In this document: piece by piece, positions 8,485-17,394 of the stretch
Layout: each line of letters opens with the position of its first letter
Position numbering within the stretch: position 1 is the first letter of the stretch
Assembly (NCBI GenBank): GCA_039821605.1
Contig: JBCBNV010000005.1
Coordinates: 124,001-188,000 of the forward strand
Direction: 5' to 3'
Source: CALBPI01 sp039821605
GTDB taxonomy: Bacteria > Pseudomonadota > Gammaproteobacteria > Steroidobacterales > Woeseiaceae
Length of the DNA stretch: 64,000 nucleotides
The notes under the pieces: model-generated
Database searches by the model: none
The model's input: the letters and a program-made list of their open reading frames with translations, nothing else
What the model was told of the DNA's origin: nothing
Made by a program: the position numbers and the translations under genes

Positions 8485-10604
8485 GCTGCGACTTCCAGTT
8501 GCGGTCGAAACACGCGACGCAGCACCGCCAGCCACAACGCCAGCGCCAGCGCGAGCCCACCGATGAGTCGCTGCAGGGGTGCCCGTGTGCCCGTCGCCGT
8601 GAGCTGACCGAGCGGCGTTGAGCCGCGCGGCGCCAGACCGGGAACGTTGCTGCTACGGACCGGACCCGCCGTGCGAACTGGCGTTGCCTCCACGGCCACA
8701 AGACTGGTCACCTCGCTGACCATGTGATGGGCGAGTGCCACCTCGAGCATGGCGGCGCGGGCCAGCTCGTCGGGTAGTCCCGCGCGGCGCGCATCGTCGA
8801 GCGCTTCGAGCTTGTCGCGGGCCCAGGTGACGGCCACACCATGGCGGCTGTGGTCACGGGCACCGGCGAGCGTCACCTCGTGCTCCCAGGGCATGCCGAC
8901 GCCCCCGACCCACTGCGTGCCCGACACCGAAAAGCGGGCTGGCGGCACACCGTCGAAGCGCGCGCTGACCTCAATGGGTTCGCCCGCGTAGAGGTCGGCA
9001 ATGTGCGCGGGATAGGCTTCGACGCTGGCGTCGCCCCAGTCGAAGCTCACATCGGTCAACACGGGCTGCGCCATGCGGGCAAAGAGCGCGCCCATGCCCT
9101 CGGTGACGCCGCCCGCGTTGCCGATGAGTACGAAGCTGCCACGGCCGCATTCGGCCGCCTTGCGCATGAACCAGCCATTGGGCGCCGCGCCGATACCGAC
9201 CGTGAACAGGCGGCTCGCGCCGATCCAGCTATTGATGTCCTCAAACAGCGCCGCCTCGTTACCGACAGCGCCGTCTGTGACGAAGATGACCTGGCGCAGG
9301 TAGCCGTCGGAGGCCGCGCCCCGCAGCGCCGCCATAAGCGCAGGCCGCATTTCGGTTCCGCCATCGGCGCGCTGTTGCCTGAGCCAATCCAGTGCCTCGG
9401 TGCGGTTCTCGGGCGTCGCCATGCGCGGCGCCTTGAACAGCTGCTGCGTATAGTTATCGAAGGCGATGAGATTGAACCGGTCGACGGGGCGCAGCGCTTC
9501 GATGGCGTGCGTGACGGCCGCCACGGCCTCGATGATGGAGGCGCCCTGCATGCTGCCCGACGTGTCGAGCACGAGGATGAGCTCGCGCGGCGGCGCGAGG
9601 TTGGCGTCCATGGTCAGGGGCGGCACAAGTTGCACGAGCGCGTAGCCGGCCTCGCCAGCCCTGTGCCCGAAGGCAGCGACCTGTGGATCGGCGCTGCCAC
9701 GCGGCTGCCACTCGAGGATGAAGTCGGCATCGAGCCGCGCCTGCCCCGTGACGGTGACCTGCTGCCCCGTGCCCGCGCCGCGCGTCACATCGATGCGGTG
9801 GTGGCGGCTCACAATGTCGGCCAGCGGCAAGCCCACATCGAGGTCGACGTTGACGAACAGCGCGTGACTGCCCGGCGCAAGGTCAGCGGCCGGCGCAACC
9901 GATGTCGTCGCCGAGGCCACCTTGTGGACCTTGAATTCGCCCTTGCGCGGCGCCGGTTCATAACGCGGCGTTACGGCCGTGGGAACACGCAGCCGGTACC
10001 GCTCGCCCTCGCGGGTGACGCGCTGTTGGTATTCGATCTCGACCGTGACCACTTCGCCGGGCCCGATGTTGGCCAGCGCGGTCGTAAACAGGTTGGCGCG
10101 CTCTGTCGAAACAAGCGCCGCGCGTTGCCCCGCCGCGCGGGCCTTGCGGTATGCCTTGCGTGCCTTCTCGCGTTCGCGGATCTCGCCGACGATGCGCTGC
10201 CCGCCCGCCTCGACGGTCAGGTGATCGACGGCCGCGTCATCGGGCAGGGGAAACCGGTAAACCGCTTCGATGAAGTCGGCGCTCGTGTTCTGAAAGCGTT
10301 GCTTGAGCGTCGTGCGGGCGATGGGCCCGGACACCGTGATGTCGAAAGTGGCATCGAGATGGGGCAGCGGTTGCTCGCCCGACTCGGTGCGCATCATGAG
10401 TGCACCCGTCGTGGGTGATCCTGCTGCCCAGGCCTCAGGCGTGGGCACACCCAGGCCAACGGCAATGACGAGGAGCGCTGCCGAGCCGCGGGCGATCGCG
10501 CGCAACCGCGCACGAAACCGTGCACCGGGCACTGTCGACGGTGTCCAGAATGTCAGCACGGGCGCTTTGCGCACCGTGTTGCGTTGCCTCAGCCAGTACT
10601 GCAT
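8472..10604 (-). CDS. Sortase-target VIT/von Willebrand A protein
   Basis: The 710-residue protein has an N-terminal signal or anchor (hydrophobic SAALLVIAVGLGV around 45-57, AWA cleavage-like site). A VIT (inter-alpha-trypsin-inhibitor) domain spans about 70-200, and a vWA domain at about 330-510 carries a metal-site DTSGSMQG. A low-complexity tail ends in a sorting-like signal: QLTATG followed by a hydrophobic helix (LIGGLALALALWLAVL) and a basic tail (RRVFR). This is the marine proteobacterial sortase target-protein layout. LTATG would be the sortase recognition site, an LPxTG variant without proline. The ATG at 10604 has GGGAG seven bases upstream; an upstream TTG is less likely. It overlaps the sortase gene by 13 bases. 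Confidence 0.9.
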   Translation of the reverse strand: MQYWLRQRNTVRKAPVLTFWTPSTVPGARFRARLRAIARGSAALLVIAVGLGVPTPEAWAAGSPTTGALMMRTESGEQPLPHLDATFDITVSGPIARTTLKQRFQNTSADFIEAVYRFPLPDDAAVDHLTVEAGGQRIVGEIREREKARKAYRKARAAGQRAALVSTERANLFTTALANIGPGEVVTVEIEYQQRVTREGERYRLRVPTAVTPRYEPAPRKGEFKVHKVASATTSVAPAADLAPGSHALFVNVDLDVGLPLADIVSRHHRIDVTRGAGTGQQVTVTGQARLDADFILEWQPRGSADPQVAAFGHRAGEAGYALVQLVPPLTMDANLAPPRELILVLDTSGSMQGASIIEAVAAVTHAIEALRPVDRFNLIAFDNYTQQLFKAPRMATPENRTEALDWLRQQRADGGTEMRPALMAALRGAASDGYLRQVIFVTDGAVGNEAALFEDINSWIGASRLFTVGIGAAPNGWFMRKAAECGRGSFVLIGNAGGVTEGMGALFARMAQPVLTDVSFDWGDASVEAYPAHIADLYAGEPIEVSARFDGVPPARFSVSGTQWVGGVGMPWEHEVTLAGARDHSRHGVAVTWARDKLEALDDARRAGLPDELARAAMLEVALAHHMVSEVTSLVAVEATPVRTAGPVRSSNVPGLAPRGSTPLGQLTATGTRAPLQRLIGGLALALALWLAVLRRVFRPQLEVAAWRA

Positions 10605-10636
10605 CGTTGTGCTCCCTTTCAACCTGGGAACGATTA

Positions 10637-10657
10637 GGCCGCCGGGCCATGGCGGCC
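10637..10657. promoter_or_regulatory. Inverted repeat between sortase operon and its regulators
   Basis: GGCCGCC and GGCGGCC form perfect 7-base arms around a 7-base spacer. It lies in the 112-base divergent region, downstream of the predicted minus-strand -10 box, so it covers the predicted start of the target-protein transcript. It could be an operator for the dedicated response regulator or an RNA hairpin in the leader. Confidence 0.35.
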
Positions 10658-10661
10658 ACGT

Positions 10662-10689
10662 GCGATAGCGATGGCCGAATCAAGAACAA
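10662..10689 (-). promoter_or_regulatory. Predicted promoter of the sortase target/sortase operon
   Basis: Read on the minus strand, TTGTTC (10689-10684) and TATCGC (10667-10662) are 16 bases apart. Transcription would start near 10655, inside the inverted repeat, about 50 bases before the target-protein ATG. The -10 box is weak (TATCGC). Confidence 0.3.
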
Positions 10690-10716
10690 TCGTGGCGAAT
10701 TGTGGCGGTGGGGCCC

Positions 10717-11412
10717 GTGGCTGACGCGCAGCACGTCGCCATCGTCGAGGACGATGCCGCACTGGGCGCCAATTACCGCGAGGCGCTCGCGCGCCAGGGC
10801 TACGGCGTGTCGCTGTACGTGGACCGCGCGAGTGCGCGCGACGGCATGGCCCACACGCCGCCCGACCTTGTGATTATCGACGTCAACCTGGGTACCGACA
10901 TCGAGGGCGGATTCGAGCTCTGCCGCGAGCTGCGCGCGCAATCGGCCGTGCTGCCGATCATGTTCCTGACCGCACGCGACAGTGAATTCGACGCCGTGTC
11001 CGGACTGCGGCTCGGCGCGGACGACTACCTGAGCAAGGACGTGAGTCTCGAGCACCTGATGGCCCGCGTCGCGGCGCTGTTCCGGCGCCAGGCGGCACTG
11101 GCGGGCGGCGGTGCCGAGCGCCGCTTCACGCGAGGCGCGCTGGCCGTAGACGAAGACCGCTTCACCGTGACCTGGCAGGAGCAACCCGTCGAGCTCACGC
11201 TTACCGAGTACTGGCTCGTGCATGCACTCGCGCGGCACCCGGGGCACGTGAAAAGCCGCCAGCAGCTCATGGACGCCGCCAACACGGTGCTCGACGACAA
11301 CACGATCACCTCGCACGTAAAGCGCATCCGGCGCAAATTCCTCGGTATCGATGCAGCTTTCGACGCCATCGAGACCGTGTACGGCATGGGCTACCGCTGG
11401 CGGGCGCACTAG
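10717..11412 (+). CDS. pdsR: Dedicated sortase system response regulator
   Basis: OmpR-type regulator of about 231 residues. The receiver domain (1-120) has acidic EDD at 11-13, phospho-acceptor Asp55 (IIDVNLG) and a conserved lysine in YLSKDVS, where the usual proline after Lys is replaced by Asp. A winged helix follows (about 135-230, LTEYWLVHALA, VKRIRRKF, YGMGYRW). It resembles the response regulator that accompanies class GN sortases in marine proteobacteria. The GTG at 10717 is chosen because GGTGGGG precedes it; an in-frame GTG at 10702 is possible. It is divergent from the target/sortase pair and ten bases before its kinase. Confidence 0.88.
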   Translation: MADAQHVAIVEDDAALGANYREALARQGYGVSLYVDRASARDGMAHTPPDLVIIDVNLGTDIEGGFELCRELRAQSAVLPIMFLTARDSEFDAVSGLRLGADDYLSKDVSLEHLMARVAALFRRQAALAGGGAERRFTRGALAVDEDRFTVTWQEQPVELTLTEYWLVHALARHPGHVKSRQQLMDAANTVLDDNTITSHVKRIRRKFLGIDAAFDAIETVYGMGYRWRAH

Positions 11413-11422
11413 CGCGCACGAC

Positions 11423-13363
11423 GTGCGATTCGGACTGCGACGGCAGCTGCTCGCGATCGGGCTCGTAACGCTCGCGTTGCCGATCGCAAGCGCCTTGTAC
11501 CTGCGTGAAACCGAACAGGCGCTGCGCAGCGCGCAGGCGGGTTTCCTCAACGACCTGGCGCGCGGGCTCGCACCGCTTGTACCCGAGGTGGACGCGTTAT
11601 CGCCGCCGGGCCGCGCCGACGAGGCACTCTACGCGCACCCGCTGTCCGTGACCCCGACGCTCGACGGTTTCAGCACGGACTGGCGCCTGCGCGTGGCGCC
11701 CGTGCCCGCCGCCGTCGGCGGCGATCAACTCCGTGTGCTTGTCGGTGAGCGTGACGGCACCTTGTGGCTTGCGGCCGAGGCGCGGCACACGGTAAGCGAT
11801 GCGCCGCGCTTCGATGTCGCCTGCGGCGACAACCTGGGCGGGCTGGTGCTCACCACCATCGCGCCCGTCGCACCTGGCGCCGTGCTGCCCGCCACCACGG
11901 CCACAGGCTTCGCGGGGCGTATCCGTGGCGACTGGCAACCCACGGCGGACGGCTCGCGGCTTGAGCTGCGGCTGCCGTCCGGCCTCTGCCACAACCGACT
12001 GGGCCTCTCGGTTCGTGCCGGCGGGCTCGGGGCACGCACGTATCGCGACAGCATTCCAGGCGCGCTTATTCGCATCGATGCCGGACTGCGTGATGCCCTC
12101 GCCACCAATGCGCTACCGGGCATCGAGACGTTCGCGATCGACCAGTTCGGCCACCGCATCACACCCGTCATCGGCACCCGCTCGGGCGGCACCGAGGCAC
12201 CGCGCAAGGGTTTCGCGCAGCGGCTCATCGCAAGCCTCATGGGCGGCGACGCCGACGCCGGCAGCGCCGTGTTCGAGGCGCAGGCGCACCGGCCCGTGGC
12301 GCGGGCGCTCGACGGCGCGCTTGCAGGCAACACGGTGGCGGCACGCTATTCGGCGCCGGGTGGTGGTCTGCTGCTCGTCGACGCGCGTCCCTTCGGGGGT
12401 GGGGCACTCGTGCTCGTGCAGGACGCCGAAGCCATCCTCACGCTCGCCAACCCCTCACTGCAGCGGCTGACCACGGCGATCATCGTCACGACGCCGGCCG
12501 TCGTGCTGCTGCTACTCGCCTACGCGAGCTGGCTGTCGTGGCGGGTGCGGCGACTGGCCCGGCACGCGAGCCGGGCCGTCGACGCGCGCGGCCAGATCCA
12601 GGACGTACCGCCCGACACGGCGGCCGGTGACGAGATCGGCGACCTCGCGCGCGACATGCGACAGATGCTCCGGCGCACGGCCGAACAGCAGCGCTGGCTC
12701 GCGTCCATGGCCGATACGCTGTCGCACGAGCTGCGCACGCCGCTGGCCATCGTGCAGTCCTCGCTCGACAACCTCGAACAGGGGGCGCTGGATGCCGATC
12801 AGCGTCGGCTCACGGGTCGCGCCGCCGATGGCGTACTCCGTTTGCGTGCGATCCTGAATGCCGTGTCGAACGCGAGCCGCGCCGAGCAGGCAGCCCGCAC
12901 GGCCGAAACAGCGCCCGTTGCCCTGGCACCACTCATCGCCCAGCTTCGTGACGCCTACGCGGCGACGTTCCCGAGTCACGCATTCGAGCTGCGCAGCGAC
13001 GCCGCTCCGACCGTCGTCGGTACGGCCGAGCTCATCGTGCAGGCGCTCGACAAGCTCATCGAAAATGCCGTGCGCTTCGCGCCCGAAGGCACCACCATCG
13101 ATCTCTGGCTCGAAACCCAGGACGCGCAGGCCGTGGTGCAGGTTCGCAACCTCGGTCCGGCACTGCCGCAAGGCGACCCGGCGCGACTGTTCGACTCATT
13201 CGTGTCCACAGGCGGCACGGGCAGCACGCATCTCGGTTTCGGCCTGTACATCGCGCGACTCATCGTGGAGGCGCACGGCGGCAGCGCCGCGGCCGCCGAC
13301 TGGCGCGAGGACGCCGAGTCGGGCGTCGTGGTGACATTGCGCCTGCCGCTCGCTGCGAGCTGA
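11423..13363 (+). CDS. pdsS: Dedicated sortase system sensor histidine kinase
   Basis: This is a 646-residue membrane kinase starting with GTG at 11423, right after the regulator's stop. The first membrane helix (about 6-25, LLAIGLVTLALPIASALYL) is followed by an unusually large periplasmic domain (about 30-350). A second helix (IIVTTPAVVLLLLAYASWLSW), a HAMP-like linker, HisKA with phospho-acceptor His435 (SHELRTPLA) and a HATPase (LIENAVRFAPEG, GFGLYIARLIVEAHGG) follow. The periplasmic part of about 320 residues is the hallmark of the dedicated sortase kinase and may sense the state of the sorted vWA protein or the envelope. Upstream in-frame sequence to 11351 is the tail of the regulator gene, so it is not used as start. 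Confidence 0.9.
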   Translation: MRFGLRRQLLAIGLVTLALPIASALYLRETEQALRSAQAGFLNDLARGLAPLVPEVDALSPPGRADEALYAHPLSVTPTLDGFSTDWRLRVAPVPAAVGGDQLRVLVGERDGTLWLAAEARHTVSDAPRFDVACGDNLGGLVLTTIAPVAPGAVLPATTATGFAGRIRGDWQPTADGSRLELRLPSGLCHNRLGLSVRAGGLGARTYRDSIPGALIRIDAGLRDALATNALPGIETFAIDQFGHRITPVIGTRSGGTEAPRKGFAQRLIASLMGGDADAGSAVFEAQAHRPVARALDGALAGNTVAARYSAPGGGLLLVDARPFGGGALVLVQDAEAILTLANPSLQRLTTAIIVTTPAVVLLLLAYASWLSWRVRRLARHASRAVDARGQIQDVPPDTAAGDEIGDLARDMRQMLRRTAEQQRWLASMADTLSHELRTPLAIVQSSLDNLEQGALDADQRRLTGRAADGVLRLRAILNAVSNASRAEQAARTAETAPVALAPLIAQLRDAYAATFPSHAFELRSDAAPTVVGTAELIVQALDKLIENAVRFAPEGTTIDLWLETQDAQAVVQVRNLGPALPQGDPARLFDSFVSTGGTGSTHLGFGLYIARLIVEAHGGSAAAADWREDAESGVVVTLRLPLAAS

Positions 13364-13423
13364 CGCTGCGCGGCCGCCGCGCTATGGTTTGGGCACAGTG
13401 GCGACACGCAACAACAACGCAAG

Positions 13424-14470
13424 GTGAGTAACAGCCCGTCCCAACCCAATGGCGTGATCGCACACGTCAACCTCGCCCGGGGCTACCGCGGTGGCGAACG
13501 CCAAACGGAGCTGCTCATTCGTGAGCTGGCGAAGCGCGGCGTGCGCCAACGGCTCGTCGCCCGCACAGGGGAGCCACTCATCGTGCGACTGGCCGACGAG
13601 GCGACGCTGGAACGCCGCGCCGTGGGCGGCATTGTCGGCGCCGCGCGGGCGCTCAAGGGCGCGAGCCTCGCGCACGCGCACGAAGGCCGCTGCGTACAGG
13701 CCACCGCATTGGCGCGATGGCTGTCGGGCGTGCCCTACGTCATCACACGGCGCGTCGTGCGCCCCATCAGCGACAACCTCATCATGCGGCGCGTGTACGG
13801 CCAGGCGGCCGCGTGCGTGGGCATTTCCTCGAGCATCGCCGACGCCATGGGCGCGTTCGTATCCGGGCCGACGCCACGCGTCATCCCCAGCGCGGTGACG
13901 CCCGTAGCGCCCGACAAGGGGCAGGTCCGCGCCTTGCGCGAGCGCTGGGGTCCGAATCCCGTCGTCGGTCATGTCGGTGCGCTCATTGGCTACCAGAAAG
14001 GTCAGCCGCTACTTATCGAAGCCGCGCGCGCCCGGCCCGGTGTCAGCTTTGTGTTCGTGGGTTCCGGGCCCGACGAAGACGACCTGCGCGCGCAGGCCGC
14101 GGGGCTCGACAACGTGCACTTCACGGGGCAGGTCGATGATGTGGCAAGCCATCTCGCAAGTTTCGACCTGTTCGCCTTCCCGTCCCTGTTCGAGGGTTTG
14201 GGCTCCATCCTGCTCGACGCCATGTTCCTCGAACTGCCGATTGTCGCCGCGCGCACGGGCGGCATTCCTGACATCATTGTCCATGAGGAAAACGGGCTGC
14301 TCGTACCGACCGACAATGCCCCGGCGCTCGGGGCCGCAATCGATCGACTGCTCGGTGATGCGGACCTGCAAACGCGGTTTGCTCAGGCCAACCGCGAGGC
14401 CATCGGCAACTACTCGGCGTCGCGCATGGCGGACCGCTATCTGGCGCTCTACACGGAGTTGATGACATGA
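13424..14470 (+). CDS. Family 4 glycosyltransferase (GT-B fold)
   Basis: The 348-residue protein (GTG start) has an N-terminal Rossmann half with the donor-side glycine loop GYRGGERQTELL and a C-terminal half with the GT4 nucleotide-sugar signature: VGHVGALIGYQKG, FVGSGPDEDDL and the E-x7-E-type EGLGSILLDAMFLELP followed by ARTGGIPDII. It is probably a cytosolic transferase for lipopolysaccharide or another glycan; the sugar cannot be told. Its stop overlaps the next gene's start in ATGA. A short GC-rich inverted repeat (13368-13382) separates it from the sortase kinase gene. Confidence 0.88.
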   Translation: MSNSPSQPNGVIAHVNLARGYRGGERQTELLIRELAKRGVRQRLVARTGEPLIVRLADEATLERRAVGGIVGAARALKGASLAHAHEGRCVQATALARWLSGVPYVITRRVVRPISDNLIMRRVYGQAAACVGISSSIADAMGAFVSGPTPRVIPSAVTPVAPDKGQVRALRERWGPNPVVGHVGALIGYQKGQPLLIEAARARPGVSFVFVGSGPDEDDLRAQAAGLDNVHFTGQVDDVASHLASFDLFAFPSLFEGLGSILLDAMFLELPIVAARTGGIPDIIVHEENGLLVPTDNAPALGAAIDRLLGDADLQTRFAQANREAIGNYSASRMADRYLALYTELMT

Positions 14471-15249
14471 GACACCTGCTGATTGTCGCCACCGCCTCGC
14501 TGGCCGGCATCGCGCACGGCGACGCGTTGCCCACGCTCATGCCAGCCACACCCGATCTCGATGCGACCGCCATCATGCAGCGCGCCCATGACGCCGCCGG
14601 CGGCACACAATGGGTACGACCCAAGTCGCTGTCACTGAAGGGCTACGCCGTGTTCTATCGCAACGGAGCGGCCACGCGGCACGAGCAACATCACATGTGG
14701 CGCGTCTACGCGTCGGGCAAAAAGGACGCGCATCGCGCAGACGGCAAAGTACGCATCGAGTCGATCCGCGCCGGGCGCCCCATCATCAACCTGAGCTTTG
14801 ACGGCACCGCCACCTATACACCCGCAGGTCGTGCCGCGCCCTCAGCCGCCGACGCGCAATGGTCTTCCAGCTTCGGGTTCGGGGTCATTCGACACGCGCT
14901 CGATGACGGCTACACGCTGCAGCGTCTCCCCGATGATCTGGTGGACGGCCGCGCGGCTTACGTCGTCAATGTCATGGATCCCGCAGGCGGCGAGACTCGA
15001 TTTGCGATTGCGCAGGATGACTACGCCGTCGTCCGCGTCGGTTTTGATACGCCACGCGGTTGGCACGAACGCATCTACTCGGACTTCTTCTCAAACGACG
15101 GCGAGCGCTGGCGCCAGCCCGCTCGAGTCAGGCTCTACTACGATGGCGTGAAAGCCAACGAGGTCATCTGGACGGCCTACGCGATTAACGAATCCCTGCC
15201 CGATTGCCTGTTCCAGTTGCCCGAGGCGACCGACTGCCGCGATGACTAG
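14467..15249 (+). CDS. Secreted protein of unknown function
   Basis: The 260-residue protein has an N-terminal signal peptide (MRHLLIVATASLAGIAHG-DA) and no membrane segment afterwards, so it is likely periplasmic. The first part, AIMQRAHDAAGGTQWVRPKSL, resembles the start of many LolA-fold or DUF-type exported proteins ('averaging over a sample, K-S-L-x-L-x-G'). The remainder is beta-rich with SFDGT and RIYSDFF segments. Only two cysteines, both near the C-terminus (CLF...DCRDD), could pair. It is translationally coupled to the glycosyltransferase by ATGA and followed 12 bases later by the TPR gene. I do not recognise a function; a LolA-like lipid- or substrate-binding fold is a guess. Confidence 0.7.
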   Translation: MRHLLIVATASLAGIAHGDALPTLMPATPDLDATAIMQRAHDAAGGTQWVRPKSLSLKGYAVFYRNGAATRHEQHHMWRVYASGKKDAHRADGKVRIESIRAGRPIINLSFDGTATYTPAGRAAPSAADAQWSSSFGFGVIRHALDDGYTLQRLPDDLVDGRAAYVVNVMDPAGGETRFAIAQDDYAVVRVGFDTPRGWHERIYSDFFSNDGERWRQPARVRLYYDGVKANEVIWTAYAINESLPDCLFQLPEATDCRDD

Positions 15250-15261
15250 CGAGACCACGTC

Positions 15262-17373
15262 ATGAGCTTTTTCTCAGAGCTGCGACGGCGCAACCTCCAC
15301 CGAGTCGCCACGGCCTACATCATCGTGGGCTGGCTTATCATGCAGGTCGTCGACGTCATGCAGCCGGCCCTGCTGCTGCCCGAATGGATCGCGCGGCTGT
15401 TTGCAGTCGTGCTGCTCATCGGCTTTCCCATCGCCATGGTCCTGGCCTGGATCTTCGACATCACACCCGAAGGCATTGTGCGCACCGATGCCGAGCCGGC
15501 CGACGCGGTGGCGAGGCAACACGCCGGCCGCCGACTCGACCTCACCATCGTGGTCGGCCTTGTGCTTGTGGCAAGCCTCATCGTCTGGCAGCAACTTCGC
15601 CCCGCAGACGACCCACGCCTGTCGTTGGCGCCGGCCATCGCGGTACTACCCTTCGAAGATCTGTCACCGCAAAGCGACCAGCAGTACTTCGCCGACGGCG
15701 TGTCCGAGGAGATCCTCAATCTACTCGCGCGCCAGCGCGATCTTCGCGTAACCGGGCGCACCTCGTCGTTTACGTTCCGTGACAGCGACAAGACACTCAA
15801 GGACATCGGCAATGCGCTGGGTGTCTCCGCCATACTCGAAGGCTCGGTTCGGAAACAGGGTGATCAGGTACGCATCCTGGCACGGCTCGTCATGGCGCAC
15901 GACGAAACCACGCTCTGGAATGAGACCTACGAGGAACAGCTCGTCGATATTTTTGCGGTCCAGGATCGAATCGCGGAATCCGTCTTCACGGCGATGGCGA
16001 CACAACTCGATGACGACGGCAGTCAACAGGCCGATACGCCGTCCTTTGAAGTGTACGACCGCTACCTGCGTGCGCGGGAGCTCATCGTCTCGCGGCAGGT
16101 TGCCAATCTGGAGGAAGCCCAGGACTTGCTCAACAGCGTCTTGGCCATCGAGCCCGATTATGCGGCGCTCTGGGCCCAGCTGGCCCTCAGCGAGCGGCTC
16201 CTGTCGCTCGCGCCGGGTGGCGCGGGTATGCGGCCTATCGAGGAGAGCTACGGCAAAGCAGTCAATTTCGTGGAACGCGCACTGGAACTGGATGACGGAC
16301 TCGCCGACGCGCATGCCGTACGCGGCTTGCTGTACCTCGATGGCCAGGACCTCCCACGGGCCGAAGCCGCGCTTCGACGGGCGCTCGAGATCAACCCAGC
16401 GCACACCAATGCGAGACTGTGGCTGGGTCTGTGTCTCAACGCGGCAACGCGCTACCGGGATGGTGCGAACGAAATGCAGGCACTGTTTGACGTCGACCCG
16501 CTATTCCCCCCGGTTTCCGGCAACCTGGTCAGCATCTCGATGGGTGTGGGCGAACCGGAACGGGCCCGGGCAGTCTTCCAGCGCCTGGAGCGCATAGAGG
16601 CACCGGCCGCGGAAATCGCCGCGGCCCGCGCACGTTACGAGGAAGGCACGGGTGACATCGCCATTGCCATTCGCCGCATGCAGAAGGGCGTGGACGACAA
16701 CGCGCTCGCGGGCGCCGACGCACCGATCGCCCTGATGCAATTGCGCCTGGGCGACGTTAGCAGCACGCGCTTTCAGGCCTTGCCTTTCGTACCGATTCGT
16801 CGCGCACTGCTCGAGGGGCGTGGCGATGACGCGGTAGCTCGCGCGGCCGCGCTCGTTGCGCGCAGCGACGACTACTATGTCTTTCAGATCGAGTACATCC
16901 GCACCCTGGCCGACGCTGGCAAGGATGAACGACTCATCGCCTATTACCAGGAGACCTTTGGCACGATCGAAAAGTACGAACGCAGCCTGTTCTGGGCGTT
17001 CGACCCGATGCTACCGCCATTCTGGGCGATTGCTTACGCCATGCACCGTTCTGGCGCAGACACAGAATTAGACAAGGTGATGACGCGCTGGCGGCAGGCG
17101 ATCGACGTCGCCCGGGCCAATGGCGCAGACAACTACGACGTCGATCTCAATGAGGCGCAGTGGTACGCACTCAGAGGTGAAACCGAGGACGCGGTCGCGT
17201 ATCTTGAGCGTGCAGCCGGGCACGGTCGTGGATTGCTCGAAGCGCGTCTGCTGAACGATTATCTGAACACGCTGCTCGGCGGCCATCCCGGCTTCGAGCA
17301 GGTTATGCAAACCAACCTGCGGCGCATCAACGAGGAGCGCGCAGCGCTCGGCCTGAACGCCCTCGCCCCCTGA
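15262..17373 (+). CDS. Membrane TolB-N/TPR-repeat protein
   Basis: The 703-residue protein begins FFSELRRRNLHRVATAYIIVGW, a start common in gammaproteobacterial TPR membrane proteins. It has three hydrophobic segments before residue 115, then a TolB-N/FlgO-type nucleotide-cyclase-associated domain (about 125-250: IAVLPFEDLS, YFADGVSEEILNLLA, VRVTGRTSSF, ILEGSVRK), then TPR repeats (about 265-690). Proteins of this architecture are often found fused to adenylate cyclase or winged-helix DNA-binding domains; here neither is present. The role is unknown, probably assembly or signalling at the inner membrane. It follows the secreted protein by 12 bases and likely shares its transcript. Confidence 0.8.
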   Translation: MSFFSELRRRNLHRVATAYIIVGWLIMQVVDVMQPALLLPEWIARLFAVVLLIGFPIAMVLAWIFDITPEGIVRTDAEPADAVARQHAGRRLDLTIVVGLVLVASLIVWQQLRPADDPRLSLAPAIAVLPFEDLSPQSDQQYFADGVSEEILNLLARQRDLRVTGRTSSFTFRDSDKTLKDIGNALGVSAILEGSVRKQGDQVRILARLVMAHDETTLWNETYEEQLVDIFAVQDRIAESVFTAMATQLDDDGSQQADTPSFEVYDRYLRARELIVSRQVANLEEAQDLLNSVLAIEPDYAALWAQLALSERLLSLAPGGAGMRPIEESYGKAVNFVERALELDDGLADAHAVRGLLYLDGQDLPRAEAALRRALEINPAHTNARLWLGLCLNAATRYRDGANEMQALFDVDPLFPPVSGNLVSISMGVGEPERARAVFQRLERIEAPAAEIAAARARYEEGTGDIAIAIRRMQKGVDDNALAGADAPIALMQLRLGDVSSTRFQALPFVPIRRALLEGRGDDAVARAAALVARSDDYYVFQIEYIRTLADAGKDERLIAYYQETFGTIEKYERSLFWAFDPMLPPFWAIAYAMHRSGADTELDKVMTRWRQAIDVARANGADNYDVDLNEAQWYALRGETEDAVAYLERAAGHGRGLLEARLLNDYLNTLLGGHPGFEQVMQTNLRRINEERAALGLNALAP

Positions 17374-17394
17374 GCCACACGTACAGATCTACCC

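Noticed and set aside
8841..10418. 525-codon open frame on the plus strand
   Set aside because: Antisense to the VIT/vWA target gene; no recognisable motif and no RBS.
13368..13382. GCGCGGC-C-GCCGCGC palindrome after the sortase kinase gene
   Set aside because: The single-base spacer makes it a poor hairpin and there is no T run; likely chance in GC-rich sequence.
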